This document shows positions 21,814-28,990 of a stretch of 30,767 nucleotides of DNA, in pieces; the first letter of the stretch is position 1; each line of letters begins with the position of its first letter. The position numbers were made by a program, and so were the translations under genes. Under the pieces are notes generated by a model, which was given only the letters and a program-made list of their open reading frames with translations, was not told where the DNA came from and ran no database searches. Source of the DNA: Sphaeroforma arctica JP610 (lineage: Eukaryota > Opisthokonta > Ichthyosporea > Ichthyophonida). The stretch is taken from the NCBI RefSeq assembly GCF_001186125.1, contig NW_014040138.1:1-30767 (forward strand), read 5' to 3'.

Positions 21814-21875
21814 TCGTCGCACCGTATACACTATACGGTCGCACCGTATACACTATACGGTCGCACCGTATACCC
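21814..21875 (+). repeat. Palindromic 22-bp tandem repeat
   Basis: Two full and one partial copies of 'gtcgcaccgtatacactata'. Each unit holds an inverted repeat (accgtata / tatacggt) around a 3-nt loop. Confidence 0.85.
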
Positions 21876-22202
21876 GGCGGTGCTGGGGACCTTCGACGAG
21901 AGTGTGCGCTTGAACCGGACACAAGGCGATGGTTTTTGCAATTAAGGCTGTGGTTTTGCAATTTTGTGTCCGCTTGAGCCGGACACAAGGCGATGGTTTT
22001 TGCAATTTTGTCGTCAGAAGCACGATAACCTGGTGATTTGACTGTGGCTTGCTCGGGTACCATCAATACCGACAGGTAAGTGTCTACCGTTCAAGTCACT
22101 GGACCAGAGACAATATGGCCTCTATTAGTAAGTACTTGTGCGTGCCCTAGTGCGTGCCTGTGCGGTAGTATTGGTGTGAGGGTAGTACACACACCCAAGG
22201 GT

Positions 22203-22670
22203 CACCGGTGATAGAACGCGCACAAAGGCGAGCTTGCTATCGTACGGTAGGCTCAATGGTACTTGCCAGTGCCTATGGTAGAACGCGAGCAAAGGCGAGC
22301 TTGCTATCGCGAACTCAATGGTACGTGCCAGTGCCTATGGTAGAACGCGAGCAAAGGCGAGCTTGCTGTCGCGAAATCTACGGTAGGCTCAATGGTACGT
22401 GCCAGTGCCTATGGTAGAACGCGAGCAAAGGCGAGCTTGCTGTCGCGAAATCTACGGTAGGCTCAATGGTACGTGCCAGTGCCTATGGTAGAACGCGAGC
22501 AAAGGCGAGCTTGCTGTCGCGAAATCTACGGTAGGCTCAATGGTACGTGCCAGTGCCTATCGTAGAACGCGAGCAAAGGCGAGCTTGCTATCGCGAACTC
22601 AATGGTACGTGCCAGTGCCTATGGTAGAACGCGAGCAAAGGCGAGCTTGCTGTCGCGAAATCTACGGTAA
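22203..22670 (+). repeat. Minisatellite, 62/74-bp unit, about 7 copies
   Basis: Unit core: 'ctcaatggtacgtgccagtg', then 'cctatggtagaacgcgagc', then 'aaaggcgagcttgctgtcgc'. Long units add 'gaaatctacggtagg'. Central copies are almost identical. ORFs through it are artefacts of the period. The array stops where a Pro/Thr-rich coding remnant begins on the minus strand. Confidence 0.93.
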
Positions 22671-22840
22671 CAGTGGTCGGTTGGGGATTCACGGCGTCCA
22701 CAATCACCGGGGCCTTGCTGGGGGTGAGATCAATGGTTGGAGGTACCACGGGTGCTTCCGACGCCAGCTGGCCCGTGACGGGGTTGGGGTTGCAAGAAGA
22801 CTGCGACGGTTGCGGGTAATCTCAACCTGGAGGGATCACA
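22670..22840 (-). pseudogene. Pro/Thr-rich coding remnant
   Basis: A GC-rich minus-strand frame reads GQLASEAPVVPPTIDLTPSK followed by APVIVDAVNPQPTTVT. It is low-complexity, probably disordered, and has no known family. It lies downstream of the kinase fragment on the same strand and runs into the minisatellite, so it could be a tail region of the same former gene. Confidence 0.35.
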
Positions 22841-22914
22841 GTACGACGGCATCATTCTGGATCTCTAGTCGAAAAGATGAAATTATTTCTTTTAAAAAAA
22901 CCCCGCGTAAATAT

Positions 22915-23045
22915 TTCCATATACATATCCAGATACCCAGACACACACATAAAATATATATCCACATACACAGACACATACACATATAAAATATACACGC
23001 ATATAGTACATCCACCCACAAGTATATACGTATAAAATATTCGTA
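22915..23045. repeat. Degenerate CA/TA-rich microsatellite
   Basis: Interspersed 'acacacataaaatatatat' and 'cacatacacagacacata' motifs separate the kinase fragment from the Pro/Thr-rich remnant. Confidence 0.8.
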
Positions 23046-23150
23046 TACCCCGTTGCTGGTTTTTCCGATGCGCTTGGACAGACCAAAGTCGATCACATAG
23101 TACTTGGTTAGGTCCACAAAGTTGAACAGTAGGTTGTCCCGATATCCAAT
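23045..23150 (-). pseudogene. Protein kinase fragment (DFG region), virus-like block
   Basis: The minus strand reads RDNLLFNFVDLTKYYVIDFG followed by LSKRIGKTSNG: the catalytic-loop end (xDNLLF), the metal-binding DFG and the start of the activation segment of a Ser/Thr kinase, closest in style to CK1-like kinases. The N-lobe and most of the C-lobe are absent, and the frame runs into microsatellite DNA. It is a broken relic. Such kinases are common in large DNA viruses and in hosts, so origin is inferred from the neighbours. Confidence 0.6.
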
Positions 23151-23310
23151 TGGTCGAGGCTCGAAACCGGCATTGGTTGAAAGTACACGTGATTTCGCTT
23201 ACTCTGTGTGAACAAATTAATAGGTGTCAAGAATAAACCAATTCTCTGGTGTTCACGAATTATAGCTGATTCATGAATGTATGAGAATGATGTGACGCAT
23301 ACCCGAAATT

Positions 23311-23351
23311 GGTATTTAAGGCATTCCAAACTTTCAAATTGAATTCACAAT
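23311..23351 (+). promoter_or_regulatory. Putative promoter of the RING-H2 gene
   Basis: A TATA-like 'ggtatttaagg' lies ~35 bp before the ATG, in an AT-rich pocket within GC-richer DNA. No transcript data; position and composition only. Confidence 0.35.
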
Positions 23352-24302
23352 ATGATGCCTAATGATCAACATGACGCCATTGGCCGGTTCGCAGTTATTG
23401 ACGCCGTGGTTGACTTTATTCTGGACTACGACGACTCGCCGATCAGTGTCGAGGCCGTACTGTGCATGGAACGTATCGTTCGCCACGAACCCGAGGCCGA
23501 GTGTCTCGTGCGGTTGATTCATCACAAGTTGCGCACGCTGCAGCGCAAATACGTGGGTGGTCCGACACGCACCATCAACGGCCCATCGGGCATCGACGGA
23601 CACTCGCTGTCGTGCGTACAGGGATCGGCCGCCGATCCACTGGCGGTGCTAGCATTACCCGACTGTACCGTGGAAATTGCCGACTGCAGTATTTGCCTCG
23701 AACAAGACGGCCACGGAAACGTTGTATCCAGTCTGCCCTGTGGACACGACTTCCACCGCACGTGTATTCGCCGCTGGTTGCAGTCCAGCACCCAGTGTCC
23801 CGAGTGCCGTGCCGAGTTGCCAGACACTGTAGGTGCAGCCGACAACGTGCCGGTGTTGAGTCTGGAGAATACCTGGACCTCCAATCAGGTTTTGGAAAAC
23901 CGAGTCTCACGATGGAACGTTGTGTCCTTGAAGCAAAAGAAAACCACCGGCTCGACCGGACTTGCACCGACCGTTTGGTTTATGGACTGCGACGGCGACA
24001 TGGTCAAGCGCGTCAAAAATCGACGCGGCAAGAAGAAGCTCGTGCGTGTGCCTTTCGACGAGTGGGTAAACGACCACGAACTGGCGGCAATAACCGTGCG
24101 TGTGTTTGACGACACCGACCGTTTCCCCTGCGTCTCGAAGGGACAGTTTGACAAGTCGTATGATGACGTCGCCACTCCGATGCGTGTGTTGACACTTTTT
24201 GTCCGCGACGGTATTGTGTACAAGCAGACCGCGAACGTGACTGTTTCTGCACACGCTTTCAGTGACACCTTGTTTTTCTCGATTTTCTCGAAAATATTGT
24301 GA
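23352..24302 (+). CDS. RING-H2 finger protein, probable E3 ubiquitin ligase
   Basis: An intact intronless 316-aa ORF. Residues ~112-154 form a complete RING-H2 finger: CSICLEQDGHGNVV, then LPCGHDFHRTCIRRWLQ, then CPECRAEL, which is C-x2-C, C-x-H-x2-H-x2-C and C-x2-C with all eight ligands present. RING-H2 domains recruit E2 enzymes for ubiquitin transfer. The N-terminal ~110 residues are probably helical. The C-terminal ~150 residues (PTVWFMDCDGDMVKRVKNRR and after) match no family I know and may bind substrate. The last ~12 codons fall in a local repeat, so the present C-terminus may differ from the ancestral one. The start is the first of two adjacent ATGs. RING proteins are frequent in nucleocytoviruses, and viral origin is inferred from context, composition and lack of introns. 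Confidence 0.88.
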   Translation: MMPNDQHDAIGRFAVIDAVVDFILDYDDSPISVEAVLCMERIVRHEPEAECLVRLIHHKLRTLQRKYVGGPTRTINGPSGIDGHSLSCVQGSAADPLAVLALPDCTVEIADCSICLEQDGHGNVVSSLPCGHDFHRTCIRRWLQSSTQCPECRAELPDTVGAADNVPVLSLENTWTSNQVLENRVSRWNVVSLKQKKTTGSTGLAPTVWFMDCDGDMVKRVKNRRGKKKLVRVPFDEWVNDHELAAITVRVFDDTDRFPCVSKGQFDKSYDDVATPMRVLTLFVRDGIVYKQTANVTVSAHAFSDTLFFSIFSKIL

Positions 24303-24530
24303 ATGGTGTTGCGAAAAAAAACTTGCACAGAATCGTCCGCTGGTGTTCCGTGCACGAAAATTATTGTCATCGATGTTGCGTACCGTGCACGAAACTTTTT
24401 TTCCCCGATTTTCTTGAAAAAAATGTGAACGGTGTTGCGACGCAACTTGCACAGAATCGTGTGCTGATGTACCGTGCACGAAACTTTTTTCCCGATTTTC
24501 TTGCACGAAACTTTTTTGTGCGGCGCGTGG
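24265..24530 (+). repeat. 'cgtgcacgaaactttttt' repeat, first cluster
   Basis: Three to four diverged ~95-bp units: 'cgattttcttgaaaaaa', 'tgaacggtgttgcga', 'cttgcacagaatcgt', 'accgtgcacgaaac'. It overlaps the 3' end of the RING gene. The same family recurs at 24,655-24,785. Confidence 0.88.
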
Positions 24531-24654
24531 CGTTGAGTTCATCACTCGAGGCTGAATGATGAACTGTGGAAAAACAAAACCTGGTTGGTACTCCCATGTT
24601 CGCGCTCGCAAATAAAACCATTCACCGATTTAGTTTTTATGCGTATAAGAGCGG

Positions 24655-24785
24655 CGACGCAACTTGTACGGAATCGTGTACTGATGTACCGCGCACGAAA
24701 CTTTTTTTTCCGAATTTCTTGAAAAAACGGTGTTGCGACACAACTTGTACGGAATCGTGTGTTGATGTACCGCGCACGAAACTGA
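24655..24785 (+). repeat. 'cgtgcacgaaactttttt' repeat, second cluster
   Basis: Two further units with 'acttgtacggaatcgtgt' and 'accgcgcacgaaactt'. It overlaps the 3' end of the dioxygenase gene on the other strand, so both convergent genes run into copies of one repeat family. Confidence 0.88.
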
Positions 24786-24789
24786 CCTT

Positions 24790-25794
24790 CGTCCGGTCCC
24801 GCCGCATCTGCGCCTTTAGCTCTGCGCTCAGCTTGACGGTTGCAAACCCCTTGTTGCCAGACACCACCTTGTGCGACCCGGCGATGCACGAAAAGTACTG
24901 AGCCGTCGAGTCCAGGTTCCACCAGCCCCCAAACACGAGATCGTCGGCCCCGGCCAGCTTGGCCTCGTCCCGGTGCCACGCCTCCGCCGAGGCCGATTCG
25001 CCCTTCTGTCGCACCATCATGCGGTCGACCACCTGCTCAAAGTACATTGGCCCACCTTGTGTTCCAGCCAGGGGCGCCAGGAGGGGTCTGATGATCGCGT
25101 GCGCCCACACCCTAAGTAGGCGCACAGTGGGGTTGTGGAACGACGCGGGGTTCCCGAGCGCCCCAAAGCCACCCAGTACATACTTGCTGGCGTCGGCGTT
25201 GAACTCGGGGAAGTTGGCAATCTCCGCGTCAAAGTATGCCCTCGCCTGCGCCACGTCCAGGTCCGTCGGCACCACGGCGTACCCGTGCTTTTCGAGGTGC
25301 TCAAGCACTGTCAAATGATCACCACCACTCCTTCCAGGCCGTGGCTGCGGTGGTAGCGGACGGGGCTCGGGGACCCTGGCAACAACGGCAACCTCCTCGG
25401 GTGGTCTTGGGCCGGCTTTGGAGTCAATGTACGCTTGCACCATCGACTCGGCAACCACAGAGTCGTCAATGTTGACCCAGATCACACACCCCTGCTTGTG
25501 CTGGTACGGGAGCGCTCGCTGTAGCCGCACGGGCGACTCCAGGACCCACGCATACGGCGTCTTGTACCCACTGTGCAGGGCCTGCGACCCGTGGCGGTCC
25601 GAGTGGCTTGCAAACACCTCGTTGTCCAGCTTGATACAGTCTACCAACTTGGCAAACCCGACCACCTTTTGTCACCCAGACTCTACTAGGCCCACAAAGC
25701 CACGGTGTGTCGCTGGCGAACCGCGGATCCCCCAGGTCTTGTTGCCGCCAAGTATAAGGTCCAGCGGCGTCTTCTTGATTATGATTCCCTTCAT
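24790..25794 (-). pseudogene. ASCH domain + PhyH-type 2-oxoglutarate dioxygenase, virus-like, broken
   Basis: The minus-strand ORF from an ATG at 25,794 has an N-terminal ASCH (PUA-like) domain of ~115 residues: MKGIIIKKTPLDLILGGNKT at the start and YAWVLESPVRLQRALPYQHK with WVNID later. A Pro-rich linker leads to a C-terminal Fe(II)/2-oxoglutarate dioxygenase of the phytanoyl-CoA (PhyH) type: HLEKHGYAVVP, YVLGGFGALGNPASFHNP, DRMMVRQKGESASAEAWHRD, with the HxD iron motif in WHRDE and a candidate distal His in GSHK. ASCH domains are predicted RNA binders. Dioxygenases with the 'GGFGALGNP' signature occur, as I recall, in large DNA viruses. The gene looks broken (about one interruption), and its 3' end fades into a local repeat family. 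It faces the RING gene tail-to-tail. Viral origin is inferred. Confidence 0.75.
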
Positions 25795-26039
25795 TCTTCC
25801 GTGTGTCTTGAATATCTTGAATCTCTAAACTTGTGACTTGTAAAGTTACGATAACACTACTACTTATACTCGATTTACAAATCCAATTTGGATTTGCAAA
25901 TGGACGACCAATCGATCAATCGTGTCCTATGAGCCTTTAGGGTGTAGGGTTTGCTTGAAGGGCCCGCAGCCTGCTCAAGTTCAAAGCACATCGCACCATA
26001 GGGCCACCCCACTAGGCTTCGTCGCCCCCCAAGACCGTG
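25795..26039. promoter_or_regulatory. Divergent intergenic region with palindrome
   Basis: Lies between the divergently oriented dioxygenase and PPR-like genes. Positions 25,878-25,896 form a near-perfect palindrome (9-bp arms caaatccaa / ttggatttg, 1-nt centre) in an AT-rich stretch. It could be an operator or protein-binding site; no factor can be named. Confidence 0.4.
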
Positions 26040-26570
26040 ATGGTCGGCAGCTGCGCGATCAAGGCCGAGGGGATTCCAGTATCCTCCGGCTCGCTGGTCT
26101 CCCGTCTACTGGATGGTGATGTAGCTGCTCGCGCGGACATGCTTGGCGTGATCCGAGCCGCAAAGGCCGAGGGGATTCCAATATCCTCCTGCTCGCTGGT
26201 CTCCCGGCTACTGGATGGTAGTAGTGAGACGAGGGTGAAAATTTTACGTAGTATCAAGCTGATGATGGATCACAAAATAAGTTGTTCCTACAACACGGTC
26301 GTCAAGTATGTTGTTGGACCCAACTATCGCTCGAGAGTTGAATCGATAGTCGGTCTACGAAACGCCGGTGTTCCTATAACGAACTCTACCGTCTACCGCG
26401 CACTCGTCTTGGGATATTATAATATCGTGGTTGATATTTGGACCAGAATGAAAACTGAAAGTGTACCACATAAGAAGCGCAAAGCGACAGGAAATATGCG
26501 TGTGGACGAGGTGATTAAAAGAGCGCGCGTACAATCGGAAGAAGGCCGCACATTTGACTCCTCTAGATAA
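26040..26570 (+). CDS. PPR-like helical-repeat protein
   Basis: An open frame of 176 aa from the ATG at 26,040; no earlier start is available because a stop lies upstream in frame. It is built of four ~34-residue repeats. The first two are nearly identical (KAEGIPVSSGSLVSRLLDG and KAEGIPISSCSLVSRLLDG). The next two are diverged (DHKISCSYNTVVKYVVG and NAGVPITNSTVYRALVLG). Each has two predicted helices with 'G[IV]P[IV][ST]' at the junction, resembling pentatricopeptide repeats (YNTVV helix A, 'xGIxPd' junction). A basic tail (KKRKATGNMRVDEVIKRARV) could bind nucleic acid or act as a nuclear signal. PPR proteins bind RNA one base per repeat, but four repeats is short. A TALE-like or other alpha-hairpin family is an alternative. 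A/T-rich sequence with AATAAA-like words follows. Confidence 0.6.
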   Translation: MVGSCAIKAEGIPVSSGSLVSRLLDGDVAARADMLGVIRAAKAEGIPISSCSLVSRLLDGSSETRVKILRSIKLMMDHKISCSYNTVVKYVVGPNYRSRVESIVGLRNAGVPITNSTVYRALVLGYYNIVVDIWTRMKTESVPHKKRKATGNMRVDEVIKRARVQSEEGRTFDSSR

Positions 26571-26582
26571 AATTTCCAATTT

Positions 26583-26866
26583 CTAAATAAATTGTCCTTT
26601 ACCAGTGCTCCTCCTGCATTCATAATCAGAAACACCGCCTCTACATGTACATTGTAAACCATCGCCTCTTGGACAGTTTAGACTCGGCGGTCGGAACCCG
26701 TAGTTGCGGACGGGGGTGTATAGGTTGACCAGCGCGACCGTGTCTGGTAGCGACTTTGGATGGTCCTTTCCATTGTCTCCGAGACCCAGCACCCCGACAC
26801 TGGGGAAGCCACTACTTCCATGTGCATAGCTGTGTACATTGTTGCCATGGGGTGGAAAATGTCACG
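26583..26866 (-). pseudogene. Cys-rich coding remnant, unknown
   Basis: An open minus-strand frame contains HGNNVHSYAHGSSGFPSVGV, GLGDNGKDHPKSLPDTVALV and, near its C-terminus, NCPRGDGLQCTCRGGVSDYE. Four cysteines in the last 30 residues suggest a metal site or disulfides. There is no clear start codon, so it is probably the 3' part of a gene. No family is recognised. Confidence 0.35.
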
Positions 26867-26924
26867 AAGAACGTGTCCACAAGTTCTTCATAGGTCAGAT
26901 CCGACACACGGGAAATGTAATTCT

Positions 26925-26975
26925 TTTTACATATATATATATGTACACACACATACACATACACACACACACCGA
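26925..26975. repeat. (AT)n(CA)n microsatellite
   Basis: 'atatatatatgtacacacac' is followed by CA-rich sequence to 26,972. Confidence 0.9.
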
Positions 26976-27119
26976 TTTTGACGTGCTGCGACTCATGACG
27001 ATTGGTGCGGATCTGAAGATGTGTGTGCAGGTGACGAATACTGAATGAAATTAAAATACTTAATTAAAAAGATAAAAGAATAACTTTTTGAATACGGACT
27101 TAAGGGGATCAACTACTAC

Positions 27120-27210
27120 AAAAAAAGGTCGATAAAAAATTTAAGAAATATATATATTTTTTTATACCATTCGTTTCGTTCCACAAAACTTAAAAAAAAA
27201 CATTGCTACA
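27120..27210 (+). promoter_or_regulatory. AT-rich promoter-like leader
   Basis: 'aaatatatatatttttttat' and an A-rich stretch lie immediately before ATG 27,211, in contrast to the GC-richer ORF. Short AT-rich upstream regions are usual in large DNA virus genes. No defined motif is assigned. Confidence 0.35.
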
Positions 27211-27762
27211 ATGAGCGGCATCCTAAGAGACAACGTGTTTTACCTCAAAGACCGCCACGGCCAATACTGTGACCTGGGGGTCCTATTTGAGACCCTGGAG
27301 GTGCAGGACACACACATTGTAATCACGCTGCCAAACAAGACAAACTTTAAGCTTATGCGCAAGCCAGACACACCCGAAAGCCATTTGCCCATTAATACCA
27401 AGAAGGGTCGGGTGAACCGCATGTACGTGGAGCGTCAGGTGTTGTGTGTGCTGTACGACTGTGGAACCAAGGGCTACGTGCCATCGATTTCTCTGTGCGG
27501 CAACACATCCACAAAGCCCCCCTGTACACCCAAGCACACACTGATGCCGAAACTTTTGAAGCGTCCCGAGTACATGCAGCGCCGGCCAAAAAAGTACGGC
27601 AACTGCACACAGGCACAACCGGTCACACCGACCTGTACCACAAAACCCGCGGTTGTGGTACTACGTGGGGGTTGGAGGGATCCGATTGTTCTTGAGCCTG
27701 TTGCTGCCTGCGTAGCCGCCGGCGTTCGTCGGACTGTGCCTTCGATCGACTGTAGGGTCTAG
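27211..27762 (+). CDS. Hypothetical basic protein, virus-like block
   Basis: A 183-aa intronless ORF with a clear start in MSGILRDNVFYLKDRHGQYC. The first ~90 residues look globular (DLGVLFETLEVQDTHIVITL). Then comes a Lys/Pro/Thr/Cys-rich stretch (KLLKRPEYMQRRPKKYGNC) that is probably disordered. No family is recognised. The last ~35 codons overlap the end of the convergent minus-strand ORF, whose peptide repeats lie there, so the C-terminus may be fortuitous. Confidence 0.5.
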   Translation: MSGILRDNVFYLKDRHGQYCDLGVLFETLEVQDTHIVITLPNKTNFKLMRKPDTPESHLPINTKKGRVNRMYVERQVLCVLYDCGTKGYVPSISLCGNTSTKPPCTPKHTLMPKLLKRPEYMQRRPKKYGNCTQAQPVTPTCTTKPAVVVLRGGWRDPIVLEPVAACVAAGVRRTVPSIDCRV

Positions 27763-28210
27763 TGCGGTCGAAACCGTATCCTCTGTGGTTTGAGGGATCC
27801 GATTGTTGTTGAGTCTGCTGTCGTTTGGATGTGGATGTACGGGGGGAGTCGTAGTGCTGCTCCTGCTTGGACCCTGTGTTGACCGGCGGTAATATCTCAA
27901 ATGACTTTCGTGGAGTATTGGACTTGAATGGTTGTGGGTAATGTCGTGCGTATCAAACTGGGCCGACACACCCTTGGACCAATCCAGAGTGGCCAGCGGG
28001 TTGGTCGCGGCACGCAGCCGTCTGGGACCGCCCGCACCCACCGCCCTGTACTGCAACCGTGACCCCCCCGCTGCTCGGGCGGACCTGGACCGTTCCAGAC
28101 ACGTAGCCGCGGCACACTTGGGCTTGGCTTTGGGCTGTTCCACTTCACATCAAGCGCCTGACCCTCCAGGTCATCATACACCAGCTCCGGGGCCACGGCC
28201 TGCACATCTT
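27661..28210 (-). pseudogene. Unrecognised Arg/Pro-rich protein, virus-like block, broken
   Basis: A GC-rich minus-strand coding region. Its N-terminal part reads VAPELVYDDLEGQALDVKW, a middle part is Arg/Ala/Gly-rich, and the C-terminal part is disordered with two related peptides (DSRLNNNRIP and SNRLKNNRIP). The upstream side merges into the bordering tandem repeat, so the true start is missing. It appears broken about once. It faces the 27,211 ORF tail-to-tail. No family is recognised. Confidence 0.42.
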
Positions 28211-28212
28211 CC

Positions 28213-28342
28213 AAAATATGAAAAAAAGGTATTTTACATTTGGCATGAAATAAAGGCATTTTTCGATTTGGCATGAAATGAAGGCAAAAAGGCGTTTGGA
28301 CACAAACAATGGGGTTTTTTATACCAAAATGAAGGTACTTCC
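28213..28342 (-). repeat. Short tandem repeat bordering the virus-like block (right copy)
   Basis: This is an inverted counterpart of 20,985-21,120. On the minus strand it reads 'ttcatttcatgccaaat' repeatedly, with 'gtttgtgtccaaacgcc'. It separates the virus-like coding from the copia gag. Confidence 0.8.
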
Positions 28343-28344
28343 TT

Positions 28345-28785
28345 TTCATCGTCTTGGATATTAAGCTAAATTGATAGGCATCACAATAGTAGCGGACATC
28401 GTAGGACCTGAAGTAGTGTCCATGGGTCGGACAGAAATTATTTCATCGGGATCAAGTGAATTTCGCAGTTCATCAGATAAAGAGTCAAAGAGGTGTATCT
28501 AACGAGCACAACGGGCATACGTACTATCTTCAGTGGTCGTTGCACGGAATTGGGCTGTACGGAAGTGAACATGAGCGGGTAGGTACACAATCGGGGTTTG
28601 TCCAGTTGGGGTCTGTGGTTGACCCTCTCAGATAAATTCGAAAACTGGTAACTTATTCTGTTTAGCGGTGGAGGTGGCAACACGGAGGTCGGCTAGCCAG
28701 TCATCGTGGTTATCACCGCTGAGGGACAGAAGTGTCCAGCGACTACGGAGCACTGTGGTCGGGGCAGCGTCGTCGTTCATGATAA
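28345..28785 (-). mobile_element. Ty1/copia gag fossil
   Basis: The minus strand reads MNDDAAPTTVLRSRWTLLSL, then SGDNHDDWLADLRVATSTAK, the typical N-terminal 'L.GdNy.dW..dlr' region of copia gag. It is followed leftward by GQTPIVYLPAHVHFRTAQFR in a weaker stretch. It lies just downstream, on the minus strand, of the LTR at 28,828-28,990. The fossil is broken, with only the N-terminal part of gag visible. Confidence 0.75.
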
Positions 28786-28827
28786 ATGTAATTCAAAAAA
28801 TATGTCGAATAAAGGCCCATATCCTAA

Positions 28828-28990
28828 TGGACAATACAAACTCAATTACTAAAGAAGTGTCTTTATTATCTTTTGGTATTGAATATTGTCTATATCTCAT
28901 CCTGCTGTGTTCCGATATATTAGTTTAGTAAAAACTATGTTGAAGTGAAGGAAAAACTATGTTGTGATTCTAAAACCTGGGCAGCGCCCA
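28828..28990 (-). repeat. Ty1/copia 5' LTR (family A)
   Basis: Homologous to 14,240-14,415 with ~85% identity and the same TG..CA ends (TGGGCGCTGCCCAGG ... TATTGTCCA). With gag beside it in the right order, it is a 5' LTR. The divergence between the two LTRs implies an old insertion, if they belong to one element. Confidence 0.8.

Larger units (their letters stand above)
21125..22010 (+). repeat. Dispersed 'ttttgcaattaaggctgtgg / tgtgtccgcttgagc' repeat
   Basis: At least three copies occur, at about 21,129-21,175, 21,608-21,665 and 21,935-22,010. They are often bounded by inverted 'ttgagccggacacaa' / 'gtgtccgcttga' segments that could form hairpins. No coding potential. Confidence 0.75.

Noticed and set aside
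22203-22670. 69- and 149-aa ORFs through the minisatellite
   Set aside because: The frame is kept open by the repeat period; no domain, and the unit is non-coding in composition.
23462-24109. 215-aa plus-strand ORF overlapping the RING gene, and several minus-strand ORFs there
   Set aside because: Shadow frames in GC-rich coding DNA; Arg-rich, and the RING frame has a complete zinc-ligand set.
24840-25828. Plus-strand ORFs over the dioxygenase region
   Set aside because: Shadows. Only the minus frame shows ASCH and PhyH motifs.
26012-26257. Minus-strand ORF with internal repeats opposite the PPR-like gene
   Set aside because: Its repeats simply mirror the duplicated codons of the plus-strand gene.
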